Positions 7,551 to 14,487 of a stretch of 27,794 nt of DNA are shown here, in pieces. Source of the DNA: Marinibacterium sp039179965 (GTDB taxonomy: Bacteria > Pseudomonadota > Alphaproteobacteria > Rhodobacterales > Rhodobacteraceae); NCBI GenBank assembly GCA_039179965.1, contig JBCDEC010000023.1, positions 1 through 27,794 of the forward strand, written 5' to 3'. The notes under the pieces are model-generated. The model saw only the letters and a program-made list of their open reading frames with translations, made no database searches and had not been told where the DNA came from. Every line of letters starts with the position of its first letter. Within the stretch, counting starts at the first letter, position 1. The translations under genes were made by a program, and so were the position numbers.

Positions 7551-8348
7551 TTACTGCCGCGACTGGTCCGCGCCCATCAGGCGGGGCAGGTCGCCCCACC
7601 GCGCCACTGCCGAGAAGACCAGGATCGACACCGTTATAAAGGTGATCGCGGCAACCGCCATGGTCGGCGTATACCCGTTTCGCAGGCTGTTGAAGATCTG
7701 CAGCGTCACTGTCGAATAGGACGAGGCCGAGACAAAGAACATCACGATAAATTCGTTGAAGCTCAGCACCAGCGCAAAGAAGAAACCCGAAGCCGTATAC
7801 GGCAGGGTCTGTGGCAGGATGATGGTGCGGAAGGTGACCTGTTCGGTCGCGCCCATTGTGGCCGCCGCATCCAGATGGGCCCGGTCAATGGCCTGCAATC
7901 CGATTGAGATCGTCACCAGCGGCAATGCCATGAAAAGAGCCGCGTGGCTGACCACACCCGCCCAGATCGTGCCCAGCCCCCCGAGGAAGGCCCAGAAAAA
8001 GCCAAGCCCCACGCCAAAGACAATCGGCGGCAAGGCAAAGGGCATCGACCCCAGCGCGGCGATCGCCTTGGAGAGTTTCGAGTCCGATGACCACAGCCAG
8101 TAGGCGATGGGCCAGGCCAGCAGAACGGCCAGGCTTGCCGCACCGAAGGCCACGATGATCGAATGCCACAGCGCCGTCGTCCAGACGCTTTCGGTGAAGA
8201 AGAACTCGGCGAAACGATCAAGCGTGGGGTCACGCGGCGGGAAGAACATCGTGCGTCCGCCGTTCAATGCCGCAGCCGAGACCACAAGGATCGGCAACGA
8301 CAGCATCAACCCGCAGAGCGCCATGAAAACAGGGCCGATCACCTTCAT
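7551..8348 (-). CDS. ABC transporter permease, PotC-like (polyamine/opine type)
   Basis: This 265-residue inner-membrane protein has about six hydrophobic helices, beginning MKVIGPVFMALCGLMLSLPILVV, and a binding-protein-dependent permease EAA-type loop around AIDRAHLDAAATMGATEQVTFRTIILP. Size and pattern match the PotC half of spermidine/putrescine-type importers. It overlaps the upstream permease gene by four bases (ATGA), as expected for two subunits made together. With the ATPase and binding protein encoded upstream it completes an importer. Family is clear; the substrate is not, since this family also carries opines, ferric iron chelates, thiamine and other small solutes. Confidence 0.9.
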   Translation of the reverse strand: MKVIGPVFMALCGLMLSLPILVVSAAALNGGRTMFFPPRDPTLDRFAEFFFTESVWTTALWHSIIVAFGAASLAVLLAWPIAYWLWSSDSKLSKAIAALGSMPFALPPIVFGVGLGFFWAFLGGLGTIWAGVVSHAALFMALPLVTISIGLQAIDRAHLDAAATMGATEQVTFRTIILPQTLPYTASGFFFALVLSFNEFIVMFFVSASSYSTVTLQIFNSLRNGYTPTMAVAAITFITVSILVFSAVARWGDLPRLMGADQSRQ

Positions 8349-9316
8349 TTCGCCGGGGCTCCGTTGCTGGTGAGCTTCTGGCCCAGGAACAGGAAGAAGG
8401 CCGCAGTGAGCAGCAGGATGACGGCCTGTGCCGCCCCGAATGGCGCGTTGAGATTGGCGCCCCTGACGGCTTCATAGATGGCAATCGCCGTCGTGTGTTT
8501 CGATGGATCGGCAAAGACCGTGATCGTCACATAGGTCCCCAGCAAAAAGACAAAGAGCAAAAGCGTCGCCCCGATGAGCGGCATCCGCACAGAGGGCAAA
8601 ACCACCGTTCGCGCCACGGTCCAGGGTCCTGCCCCCATGGTGCGCGCGGCCTCCGACAGCGACGGATCAAGCCGCGACAATGCCGGATAAAGCAGGATCA
8701 CCGCGTAGGGCCAGACCAGATAGGCCATGCACATCACGGTCGCCAGTTCCGAGGTCTTGAACTTCACGTTCCGCGGCGAGGCCAGGCCCCATTCGCGCAG
8801 AACCGTCAGCCAGCCGCTCTCTTTCAGCCAGGCGGTCACGCCAGTGACCTGCAACAGCTTGGGCAGACCGGAATTGTTGGACAGCAGAATGTCCCAGCCC
8901 ATGACGATGAACACTTCCGACAGCGACAGCGAGGCCAGCAAAAACACCAGCCAGCGGGCCTGCGCGGCCCGCGAGAGGCGGGTCATCAGATAGGTGAACG
9001 GCAAAGCCGTCACGACGGCAAGCAACGAGGCGATGATGGCGTAGCGCAGCGACCAGGACAGTTGCTGGAGATAGAGAAAGGTGACCTCTTCCGGATAGAG
9101 CGCACCGACAAAGAACCGCTGGTAATTCTCCAGCGTCAGCGACCATTCCCAACCGGCGCCATCGATCTTCTGGCCGAACGAGATCGCAAGCACCAGAAGG
9201 AAGGGGACCACGCAGAGAAAAACGATCAGACCGGTCAGAAGCCAGGGCCAGACGGGTTTGCGTACCTTGGCTGCCGGGGCTTCGGCGGGGGCGTCGATAT
9301 CCAGCGCGGCGGTCAT
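8345..9316 (-). CDS. ABC transporter permease, PotB-like (polyamine/opine type)
   Basis: This 323-residue inner-membrane permease has a cytoplasmic N-terminal tail, a first helix (WPWLLTGLIVFLCVVPFLLVLA), a periplasmic stretch, then further helices. The EAA loop is seen near SRLDPSLSEAARTMGAGPWTVARTVVLP, the surface that docks onto the ATPase. It is longer than PotC-like partners, as usual for the PotB half. It starts 18 bases after the ATPase gene ends and overlaps the next permease by four bases. Its role is to form half the membrane channel of the importer encoded at 7551-11488. Confidence 0.9.
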   Translation of the reverse strand: MTAALDIDAPAEAPAAKVRKPVWPWLLTGLIVFLCVVPFLLVLAISFGQKIDGAGWEWSLTLENYQRFFVGALYPEEVTFLYLQQLSWSLRYAIIASLLAVVTALPFTYLMTRLSRAAQARWLVFLLASLSLSEVFIVMGWDILLSNNSGLPKLLQVTGVTAWLKESGWLTVLREWGLASPRNVKFKTSELATVMCMAYLVWPYAVILLYPALSRLDPSLSEAARTMGAGPWTVARTVVLPSVRMPLIGATLLLFVFLLGTYVTITVFADPSKHTTAIAIYEAVRGANLNAPFGAAQAVILLLTAAFFLFLGQKLTSNGAPAK

Positions 9317-9334
9317 GTGTCTTTTGACATCCCT

Positions 9335-10402
9335 CTACTCTGCGGCCATCGCCGGGCGTTCAACGGCGAAGACGTGCAGCGCATCCATCGGCAGGCGCAC
9401 CGTCATTTCCTGGCCCACCGCAAAGGCCGGAGCCTCTTCGCCCAGGGCATATTCCACGATGACCGGGCCCACCGGTGTGTCCAGGTGAATGTCCCGCACC
9501 GGCCCCAGATCCCGCACGAAGGTGACCTTGGACGGCAGATGGTTTTCGGCGGCCAGCGTGTCCAGCGCGGCCATCTCGGGCCGCACGGCGACCCGCACCG
9601 TGCTGCCGGTCTTGAAATTCAGCTGCGACGCCGAAAGCAACGTTTCGCCGACCCGGATCTGGTCGCCTTCGATCACGCCGTCGAAGAAATTCGCCCGGCC
9701 GATGAAATCCGCCACAAAGGCGTTGGAAGGCCGGTGGTAGATATCCTGCGGAGAGCCTGATTGCTCAACCCGCCCGTTGGACATCACGACGATCCGGTCG
9801 GCCATGGTCATGGCCTCCCTCTGATCATGGGTCACAACGATGGTGGTGATGCCCAATCGCTGCTGGAGCAGGCGCAGTTCCACCTGCATTTCCTCGCGCA
9901 GCTTCGCATCAAGCGCCGACATCGGCTCGTCGAGCAGAAAGACCTCAGGCTCCTGCGCCAGGGCGCGCGCAATGGCGACGCGCTGACGCTGGCCGCCTGA
10001 CAGCTCGCCGATCCGGCGGTCGCCAAAGGGCGTGAGTTGCACCAGATCAAGCAGCGTGTCGGCCTTGGCCCAGGCCTCGGTTTTCGACACGCCCGAGATC
10101 GTCAGCGAATAGGCCACGTTTTCCCGCACACTGAGATGCGGGAAAAGCGCAAAGCTTTGAAAGACCATGCCGAACTTGCGCTTGTGCGCGGGCAGGTCGG
10201 TGATGTCGCGGCCAGCCAGAGTGATCTGACCAAAGGTCGGATCCTCCAGCCCGGCCACCATGCGCAAGAGTGTGGTCTTGCCGCAGCCCGAGGGGCCGAG
10301 AAGAGCGGTCAGCTCTCCTTCGGCAAAGGTCAGGTCGACGCGTTCGACGGCACGAAACGTGCCGAAGCTTTTGCCAACACCTTTCAGGACAAGACCCGTC
10401 AT
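9335..10402 (-). CDS. ABC transporter ATP-binding protein, PotA-like
   Basis: This 355-residue cytoplasmic ATPase powers the importer. It shows Walker A (GPSGCGKTT) at about residues 36-44, a Q-loop in MVFQSFALFPH, the signature LSGGQRQRVAIARAL, Walker B LLDEPMSALD, and the switch His in IVVTHDQ. A C-terminal TOBE-type regulatory domain follows from about residue 235. Length and layout match PotA/FbpC-type ATPases. It begins three bases after the binding-protein gene and is followed 18 bases later by the first permease. It carries no clue to the substrate. Confidence 0.93.
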   Translation of the reverse strand: MTGLVLKGVGKSFGTFRAVERVDLTFAEGELTALLGPSGCGKTTLLRMVAGLEDPTFGQITLAGRDITDLPAHKRKFGMVFQSFALFPHLSVRENVAYSLTISGVSKTEAWAKADTLLDLVQLTPFGDRRIGELSGGQRQRVAIARALAQEPEVFLLDEPMSALDAKLREEMQVELRLLQQRLGITTIVVTHDQREAMTMADRIVVMSNGRVEQSGSPQDIYHRPSNAFVADFIGRANFFDGVIEGDQIRVGETLLSASQLNFKTGSTVRVAVRPEMAALDTLAAENHLPSKVTFVRDLGPVRDIHLDTPVGPVIVEYALGEEAPAFAVGQEMTVRLPMDALHVFAVERPAMAAE

Positions 10403-10405
10403 GTC

Positions 10406-11488
10406 TTATGCGCCTGCGAGCATCTTGTCCCAGGATTCCTTGATGAAGGTTTCCTTGTCCAGATAGGCCTCGTAGGCGATCTTGATCGACGGTGTGCCCG
10501 ACACGAACGCAAATTCCTCGTCGGTCAGATCCGTGTCGGCCTTGGGGACCAGCGGCGCGGTGCCGATCTTGCGCGACATCAGCGCCTGGGTGGACGGCAT
10601 GGAGGAGAAGTTGATGAACTCCTGCGCTTCGGCCGACTTTTCGGACCCTTCCGACAGACACCACGATCCGTAATCCTGCGGATTGCCTTCCTCGGGGAAG
10701 ATCGGCTGGATCGGGAAACCATCGGCCATCATCAGGTTCGCCACATCGAGGTAATACTGACCGCCGATGACGTCGCCGTTCTTCATCGACTGTTCCATCT
10801 GGCTCTCCGCGGACCACCAGATTGCCACGTTGGGCTTCAGTTCGGCCGCTTTCGCGATCAGCGACAGAATGCCTTCGTCGGTTTTGAAGGTCTCTTCGCC
10901 GTCAAAGAAGGTGGCCGCGATGATGTCCAGCAGGCCCGAGTTGTAGTTCTTGGACAGACCCAGCGAGCTTTCGTAGATCTCGCTGTCCCAGAAACCGGCC
11001 CAGCTGACCGGGGCGGTGACTTCATTGGGGTTGATGACCATGGCCGTGAACCAGGACATCGCGCCAATGCCGATGGTGCCCGTTTTGTCCTGGAAGACAA
11101 AGTAATCTTCAAGGCTGCCGATCTCGGGCATGGCCGCCGTGTCGAGCGGTTTGAGAAGCCCGCCGATTCGGCTGGCCTTGATCATCGTCTCACGCCCGTA
11201 AAGCGACAGATCCGCGGGAACGTTGCCGGCTGCCGCCGCCTGCTGCATGGTCACCAGCCAGTCGGTGGAGTTGGGCTGCGTGATGCTTTCCACCTTGATA
11301 CCGGTCGCCTCGGTGAAGACGGGGTAGACGAACTCTTTGAAAGAGTTTTCGAAATAGCCGCCATAGGACCCGATTTTCAGGCTGCGCTCTTGCGCGATCA
11401 AAGGCGTGCCAAGAACCCCGGAGGCGGCGGCAAGACCCGCTGCACTGGCTCCGGTTTTCAGAAGCGAACGTCTATTGAGTTTGGTCAT
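10406..11488 (-). CDS. ABC transporter periplasmic substrate-binding protein, PotD-like, Tat signal
   Basis: This 360-residue periplasmic binding protein has a twin-arginine signal (NRRSLLKTGASAAGLAAASG) with probable cleavage around residue 33 before QERSLKIGSYGG. The mature part has the PotD/extracellular solute-binding family 1 look (GSYGGYFENSFKEFVYPVF, ATGIKVESITQPN). A Tat signal means export after folding, sometimes associated with a cofactor or metal, and is common in this family in Rhodobacteraceae. It is the first gene of the minus-strand operon; transcription must start in the 11489-11730 gap it shares with the oxygenase gene. The ligand is unknown. The neighbouring hydrolase and oxygenase suggest a nutrient that is then broken down. 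Confidence 0.92.
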   Translation of the reverse strand: MTKLNRRSLLKTGASAAGLAAASGVLGTPLIAQERSLKIGSYGGYFENSFKEFVYPVFTEATGIKVESITQPNSTDWLVTMQQAAAAGNVPADLSLYGRETMIKASRIGGLLKPLDTAAMPEIGSLEDYFVFQDKTGTIGIGAMSWFTAMVINPNEVTAPVSWAGFWDSEIYESSLGLSKNYNSGLLDIIAATFFDGEETFKTDEGILSLIAKAAELKPNVAIWWSAESQMEQSMKNGDVIGGQYYLDVANLMMADGFPIQPIFPEEGNPQDYGSWCLSEGSEKSAEAQEFINFSSMPSTQALMSRKIGTAPLVPKADTDLTDEEFAFVSGTPSIKIAYEAYLDKETFIKESWDKMLAGA

Positions 11489-11730
11489 AGTCTTAACATC
11501 CCCGTTTTTTTGGACCGGCCAGTATGTCGTGCCGGCGGATATCGGCGATATGGTGCGCGATACGCCCTAGGAGCCGTCAACGAAGGCTGTCCCTTTCCGC
11601 ATCACATCTGCGCAGAGGCGGTTAAATTTTAGGCAAAAGCCTTGTCTGCCTCCGGCATTTTGATCAAATGGAGGACGATTCCTGCCGGAACCGGCAATGC
11701 TATCGCGACACAGACATTTCGGAGACCCTG
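11489..11730 (+). promoter_or_regulatory. Divergent promoter region with palindromes
   Basis: This 242-base gap separates the binding-protein gene (minus) from the oxygenase gene (plus), so it must hold promoters for both. Two operator-like elements are visible. One is ATATC-GGC-GATAT at 11539-11551. The other is a ten-base perfect palindrome TTTGATCAAA at 11659-11668, flanked by CCTCC (11649-11653) and GGAGG (11670-11674). No regulator gene lies beside it, so any controlling protein is encoded elsewhere. GGAG at 11721-11724 is the ribosome site for the oxygenase. Exact -10/-35 elements cannot be called with confidence. Confidence 0.5.
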
Positions 11731-12807
11731 ATGCGAACGGACATTTCTGCCGACCAGCGCGCGCTGACCATCGAAGACGCCAATCTGCCGGTGATCGATC
11801 TGTCCGGGCTGTTCACCGGCGCGTCTGAGGACAAGGCCAGCGTTTCGGCCGCGCTGGGCGAAGCCGCGCGCACGTCGGGGTTCTTTTACATCATCAATCA
11901 CGGGATCAGCCAGGACCTGATCGATGCGGTTTTTGCCGCCTCCAAGGATTTCCACGACCGGCCCCGCAGCTACAAGATGAAGTATTGGTCGGGCTTTTCG
12001 ACCAATCATCGCGGCTATGTGCCGTTTGAGGAAAACGGCTCTGACTTTCCCAAGTCGATCAATTTCAACGACGCCTGGGACATGTCCTACGAGGCGCCCG
12101 CGGATCATCCCGACTATCTCGCCAAGTGGCGGCTGACCGGCCCCAACATCTGGCCGGATATCCCGGGATGGAAAGAAACCGTTTCGACCTATTACGACGA
12201 AGTCTTCGCCCTGGGTCTTCGCCTGATGGACGCGCTCGCGCTGGAGCTTGGCGTCGACTCCGAAGAGCTCACGCGCCATATCACCTATCCGGTCTCACAG
12301 TTGCGGCTGCTGAAGTACATCGAAAACGATATGCCCGCGAACAAGGATATTGTGGGCATTGGCGAACACTCGGACTTCGAATGCTTTACGATCCTGGCCA
12401 CCGGCGCGCCCGGTCTGCAGGTCATGAACGCCGAGGATCAGTGGGTCGAGGCCCCTCCGATCCCCGGCTGCTTTGTCGTCAATATCGGCGATATCTTTGA
12501 GACCTGGTCCGGCGGGCAGTTCAAGTCGACGCAGCACCGGGTGATCAATCTGGGCAAGGAGCGCTATTCCTTCCCGTTGTTCTTTGGCCTCGATTATCAC
12601 GCCACGGCGGACGTCCTGGACAAGTTCCGCACGCCCGAAACCGTCAAGAAGTACCCGCCCCTGAAGGCGGGAGAGCACGTGATGCGGATGTCCGTCAAAG
12701 GGTTCCGGTACATGTGGGAGGCCTATCAGAAAGGCGATATGGCGCTCGACTACGACATCCCTGACGAAAACCCATTCAAACGGGATGCCAAAGACCCGAA
12801 CGCCTGA
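11731..12807 (+). CDS. Fe(II)/2-oxoglutarate-dependent oxygenase, isopenicillin N synthase-like family
   Basis: This 358-residue cytoplasmic oxygenase has an N-terminal DIOX_N-type region (LPVIDLSGLF, SGFFYIINHGIS) and a C-terminal jelly-roll core. The iron triad is His213 and Asp215 (GEHSDFE) plus His269 (STQHRV), and Arg278/Ser280 (RYS) is the 2-oxoglutarate-binding R-x-S. Such enzymes hydroxylate or desaturate small molecules. The start at 11731 is chosen for GGAG six bases upstream and the onset of family similarity; an ATG at 11668 would add 21 residues with no homologous look. It is transcribed away from the transporter operon, and its stop overlaps the next ATG by one base (TGATG). A substrate shared with the importer is inferred from position only. 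Confidence 0.9.
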   Translation: MRTDISADQRALTIEDANLPVIDLSGLFTGASEDKASVSAALGEAARTSGFFYIINHGISQDLIDAVFAASKDFHDRPRSYKMKYWSGFSTNHRGYVPFEENGSDFPKSINFNDAWDMSYEAPADHPDYLAKWRLTGPNIWPDIPGWKETVSTYYDEVFALGLRLMDALALELGVDSEELTRHITYPVSQLRLLKYIENDMPANKDIVGIGEHSDFECFTILATGAPGLQVMNAEDQWVEAPPIPGCFVVNIGDIFETWSGGQFKSTQHRVINLGKERYSFPLFFGLDYHATADVLDKFRTPETVKKYPPLKAGEHVMRMSVKGFRYMWEAYQKGDMALDYDIPDENPFKRDAKDPNA

Positions 12808-13259
12808 TGGATCCGCATCCCGACTTCGGTTCATCCGCCCTGCCGCGCGAGACCCGGGTGGGGGACTTTCTGCTTGGCCCGCTGGGTCCTGCCGAGGCGG
12901 AAGAGGATTTTGCCGTCGTGACCGCCTCGGAGGCCGTTCTTGTCGGTGTGTTCCAGAGCAGGTGGCCAATCGGCCTGACGCTGGAAGAAAATCGTATCGA
13001 TATGGGCTGGCACGACCGTGAGTTCACCGCCAGACGCTCTTTCGCCTGGATTGTGCGGGACCCGGAGGGGGCCTATCTGGGCTGCGCCTATCTCTACCCC
13101 GACATCGGCGCCACGGGGCGCGGCCACGTGGTGACCTGGATCCGCGATATGCCAGACCGTCTCGCCGTGCTGGAGCGGTTCAACGCTCAGTTCTGGGACT
13201 GGCTGGCACCCTATCTGCCCGAAGGATACGAGGTGCGTCTGACCTCGAACGATCGCTGA
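12807..13259 (+). CDS. GNAT-like N-acetyltransferase-related protein
   Basis: This 150-residue protein resembles a group of GNAT-fold proteins with the pattern WPxGLTLExNxxDxxxHxxEF (here WPIGLTLEENRIDMGWHDREF), followed by a beta-strand pair around FAWIVRDPEGAYLGCAYLYPD. A canonical acetyl-CoA pyrophosphate loop (Q/RxxGxG/A) is not obvious; GATGRGH at about residue 107 could occupy that place. Activity as an acetyltransferase is therefore uncertain. It is coupled to the oxygenase gene through a one-base overlap (TGATG), so the two are made together and may act on the same pathway. It has no signal peptide or membrane segment. Confidence 0.6.
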   Translation: MDPHPDFGSSALPRETRVGDFLLGPLGPAEAEEDFAVVTASEAVLVGVFQSRWPIGLTLEENRIDMGWHDREFTARRSFAWIVRDPEGAYLGCAYLYPDIGATGRGHVVTWIRDMPDRLAVLERFNAQFWDWLAPYLPEGYEVRLTSNDR

Positions 13260-13427
13260 CGGCCCGCGGACCACAGGGCGCGATCGCCGAGCCGGGGCTA
13301 CCCCCCCACGCTTTTTGCCGGGCGGATTGGTCCGGGTGCCGTCGCGCGTTGGCGTACAGCGCGCCTGCGACACAGGCGCCGAAACCGGCCCCGGCGCATA
13401 CCCCGCCACGGGCCAGGACCCGGACGC

Positions 13428-13487
13428 TGACACAGACCTTGACACAGACCTTGACACGGGCCCTGACACAGACCCCGACGCGGGCCA
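13428..13487 (+). repeat. 12-bp tandem repeat array A (about five units)
   Basis: Five 12-base units run head to tail: TGACACAGACCT at 13428 and 13440, TGACACGGGCCC at 13452, TGACACAGACCC at 13464 and CGACGCGGGCCA at 13476. The first two are identical and the others diverge. In one plus-strand frame the array reads as a DT(D/G)(L/P) tetrapeptide, but no start with a ribosome site or matching protein family supports real translation. Confidence 0.8.
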
Positions 13488-13634
13488 CGACAATAGCACC
13501 AAAGATGGCACCGACGATGCCGCTGACACGGCCTCGGAAAGTTTGCTCCGACTAAGACGCTGGCCCTGATCCCGACAGGGGCTGCGACACTGGCGCTGAC
13601 GCGGCCCCGGAAAATTGGCCTCAGAAAATTGGCC

Positions 13635-13682
13635 CCGAAGCGAGCCCCGAAGCGAGCCGCGAAGCTGGCCCCGAAACCGGCA
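13635..13682 (+). repeat. 12-bp tandem repeat array B (four units) with a preceding 11-bp duplication
   Basis: Four 12-base units follow one another: CCGAAGCGAGCC at 13635 and again at 13647, GCGAAGCTGGCC at 13659 and CCGAAACCGGCA at 13671. Just before them GAAAATTGGCC occurs twice (13610-13620 and 13624-13634). The period equals that of array A although the unit differs, suggesting related slippage history. Confidence 0.8.
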
Positions 13683-13799
13683 CTAATACAAGCTGCGTTC
13701 CAAACCGGGGCGGGCGTCTTGTGACAACCGCGCAAATCGCTTACATCTGCGCCATCCTAGAACCGTTCAGCAACGGAATTGTTGATGTTGGAGATTGTC

Positions 13800-13829
13800 C
13801 GGATCTGATCCGGATCTCGCCCTGAGATC
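13800..13829. promoter_or_regulatory. Two adjacent inverted repeats upstream of yjhX, candidate operator
   Basis: CGGATC-T-GATCCG (13800-13812) is immediately followed by GATCTC-GCCCT-GAGATC (13813-13829). Both are perfect six-base dyads and they abut with no gap. They end 73 bases before the toxin ATG, where an operator or a structured leader could sit. No regulator is encoded next to them. Confidence 0.45.
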
Positions 13830-13902
13830 CACGAGGCCTGTCCCTCCGCACCGCTGGTGCCGGAGCCCGACGGTTGTGTCGATCCCATTTCGGACATCCC
13901 CA

Positions 13903-14160
13903 ATGAACATCTCCAAGAACGAACAGCGCGTCCTGCACGCGTTGGCGCAGGGCGGGCGCATTGCCTACCTGCGGGCCCCCAACGGGCGTGTGATCGAGGT
14001 GACCTGTTTTACGCGCGAAGGATACATCCTGGAAAACTGCACGCTTGAGATCTTTGTCAAGCTGCGCCGCAAGCGGTTCATCGAGTCCTTCAACTCAAGC
14101 CCCTATCGGATCTCGGAAAAAGGCCGGCGAAACGTCCGGGCGCAACTGGACAACCGATAG
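13903..14160 (+). CDS. yjhX: YjhX/TopAI family toxin (UPF0386)
   Basis: This 85-residue basic protein matches the UPF0386/YjhX family along its whole length, with MNISKNEQRVLHALAQGGRI at the start, FTREGYILENCTL in the middle and VRAQLDNR at the end, as in E. coli YjhX. E. coli YjhX (TopAI) is reported to inhibit topoisomerase I and to be neutralised by YjhQ encoded beside it. The start at 13903 is set by this alignment; an upstream in-frame ATG at 13795 would add residues absent from the family. No adjacent antitoxin gene is present: the nearest upstream gene is over 600 bases away and belongs to another unit. A GC-rich hairpin follows, so it is probably transcribed alone. Many alphaproteobacteria carry such solitary copies, and toxicity here is unproven. 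Confidence 0.9.
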   Translation: MNISKNEQRVLHALAQGGRIAYLRAPNGRVIEVTCFTREGYILENCTLEIFVKLRRKRFIESFNSSPYRISEKGRRNVRAQLDNR

Positions 14161-14167
14161 ACAAAAC

Positions 14168-14193
14168 CCCGGCCTTGCAGATGTGAGGCCGGG
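14168..14193 (+). terminator. Hairpin terminator after yjhX
   Basis: CCCGGCCT (14168-14175) pairs perfectly with AGGCCGGG (14186-14193) around a ten-base loop, eight bases after the toxin stop codon. The position and GC-rich stem suit a terminator, but no clear T run follows, so it may end transcription only partly or protect the 3' end. Confidence 0.6.
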
Positions 14194-14487
14194 ACATCAG
14201 CCCCATCCGTTCAATTTCTTTGAACCGTCTGCAACACCGGCGCGACCAAGGGACGTGTGCCGCGTCAACTCACCCCATCTCAAAGCGGCGCACGCATTGA
14301 CAGCAAAGTCATTTTCAAGGCCGGGTCACCGGCCGGGCCCTGCAATTATGCCGCCTTCGGGCACTGGGTTCGAGCCGCCCCGGCCAATTTATTTGGCCAA
14401 CTCCGGCCTGGCAAACGCAACCTGCGGCTTGCGCGCGGCGAGGCGTTCTTGAAAGACTGCGCGGACTCTCAGCAGAAGCGGCGCATC
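14194..14487 (+). promoter_or_regulatory. Leader region of the ThDP-enzyme gene with two dyads
   Basis: This 294-base stretch has no convincing gene, although the frame of the following gene stays open to 14257. Two perfect dyads stand out: GGCCGG-GTCA-CCGGCC (14319-14334) and GGCCAA-TTTAT-TTGGCC (14382-14398). The second, AT-centred, lies 90 bases before the ATG at 14488 and could be an operator or a leader hairpin. A TTGACA at 14297 has no good -10 partner. Confidence 0.4.

Larger units (their letters stand above)
13260..13902. other. Gene-poor stretch with degenerate tandem repeats
   Basis: This 643-base gap between the GNAT-like gene and the toxin gene holds no convincing gene. A weak hairpin (GGGG 13294-13297 with CCCC 13301-13304) and a T run at 13312-13316 could end the oxygenase transcript. 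The rest is dominated by two short 12-bp repeat arrays and longer imperfect copies between them. Frames are open in places only because of the repeat composition. The right end carries two adjacent inverted repeats and must contain the toxin promoter. Confidence 0.6.

Noticed and set aside
7540..7599. Longer N-terminus for the isochorismatase-family hydrolase starting at 7599
   Set aside because: It would overlap the permease gene by 49 bases and bypass a good AAAGGAGAG site placed correctly for the ATG at 7539.
10037..11632. 531-codon plus-strand open frame over the transporter genes
   Set aside because: It lies opposite clear binding-protein and ATPase genes and has no recognisable motif.
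11668..11730. Longer N-terminus for the Fe/2OG oxygenase starting at 11668
   Set aside because: The extra 21 residues contain the palindrome region and lack similarity; GGAG six bases before 11731 supports the shorter form.
12807..13259. GNAT-like protein as a YjhQ-type antitoxin for the downstream YjhX toxin
   Set aside because: It is translationally coupled to the oxygenase gene and more than 600 bases of repeat-rich DNA separate it from yjhX. The resemblance to YjhQ is only at fold level.
13362..13682. CRISPR array
   Set aside because: The repeats are 12 bp, directly adjacent without unique spacers of constant length, and no cas gene is present.
14257..14487. In-frame upstream extension of the ThDP-enzyme gene (77 extra codons)
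   Set aside because: The added residues have no family resemblance, include the dyads of the leader, and begin without a ribosome site. Similarity starts at the ATG at 14488.
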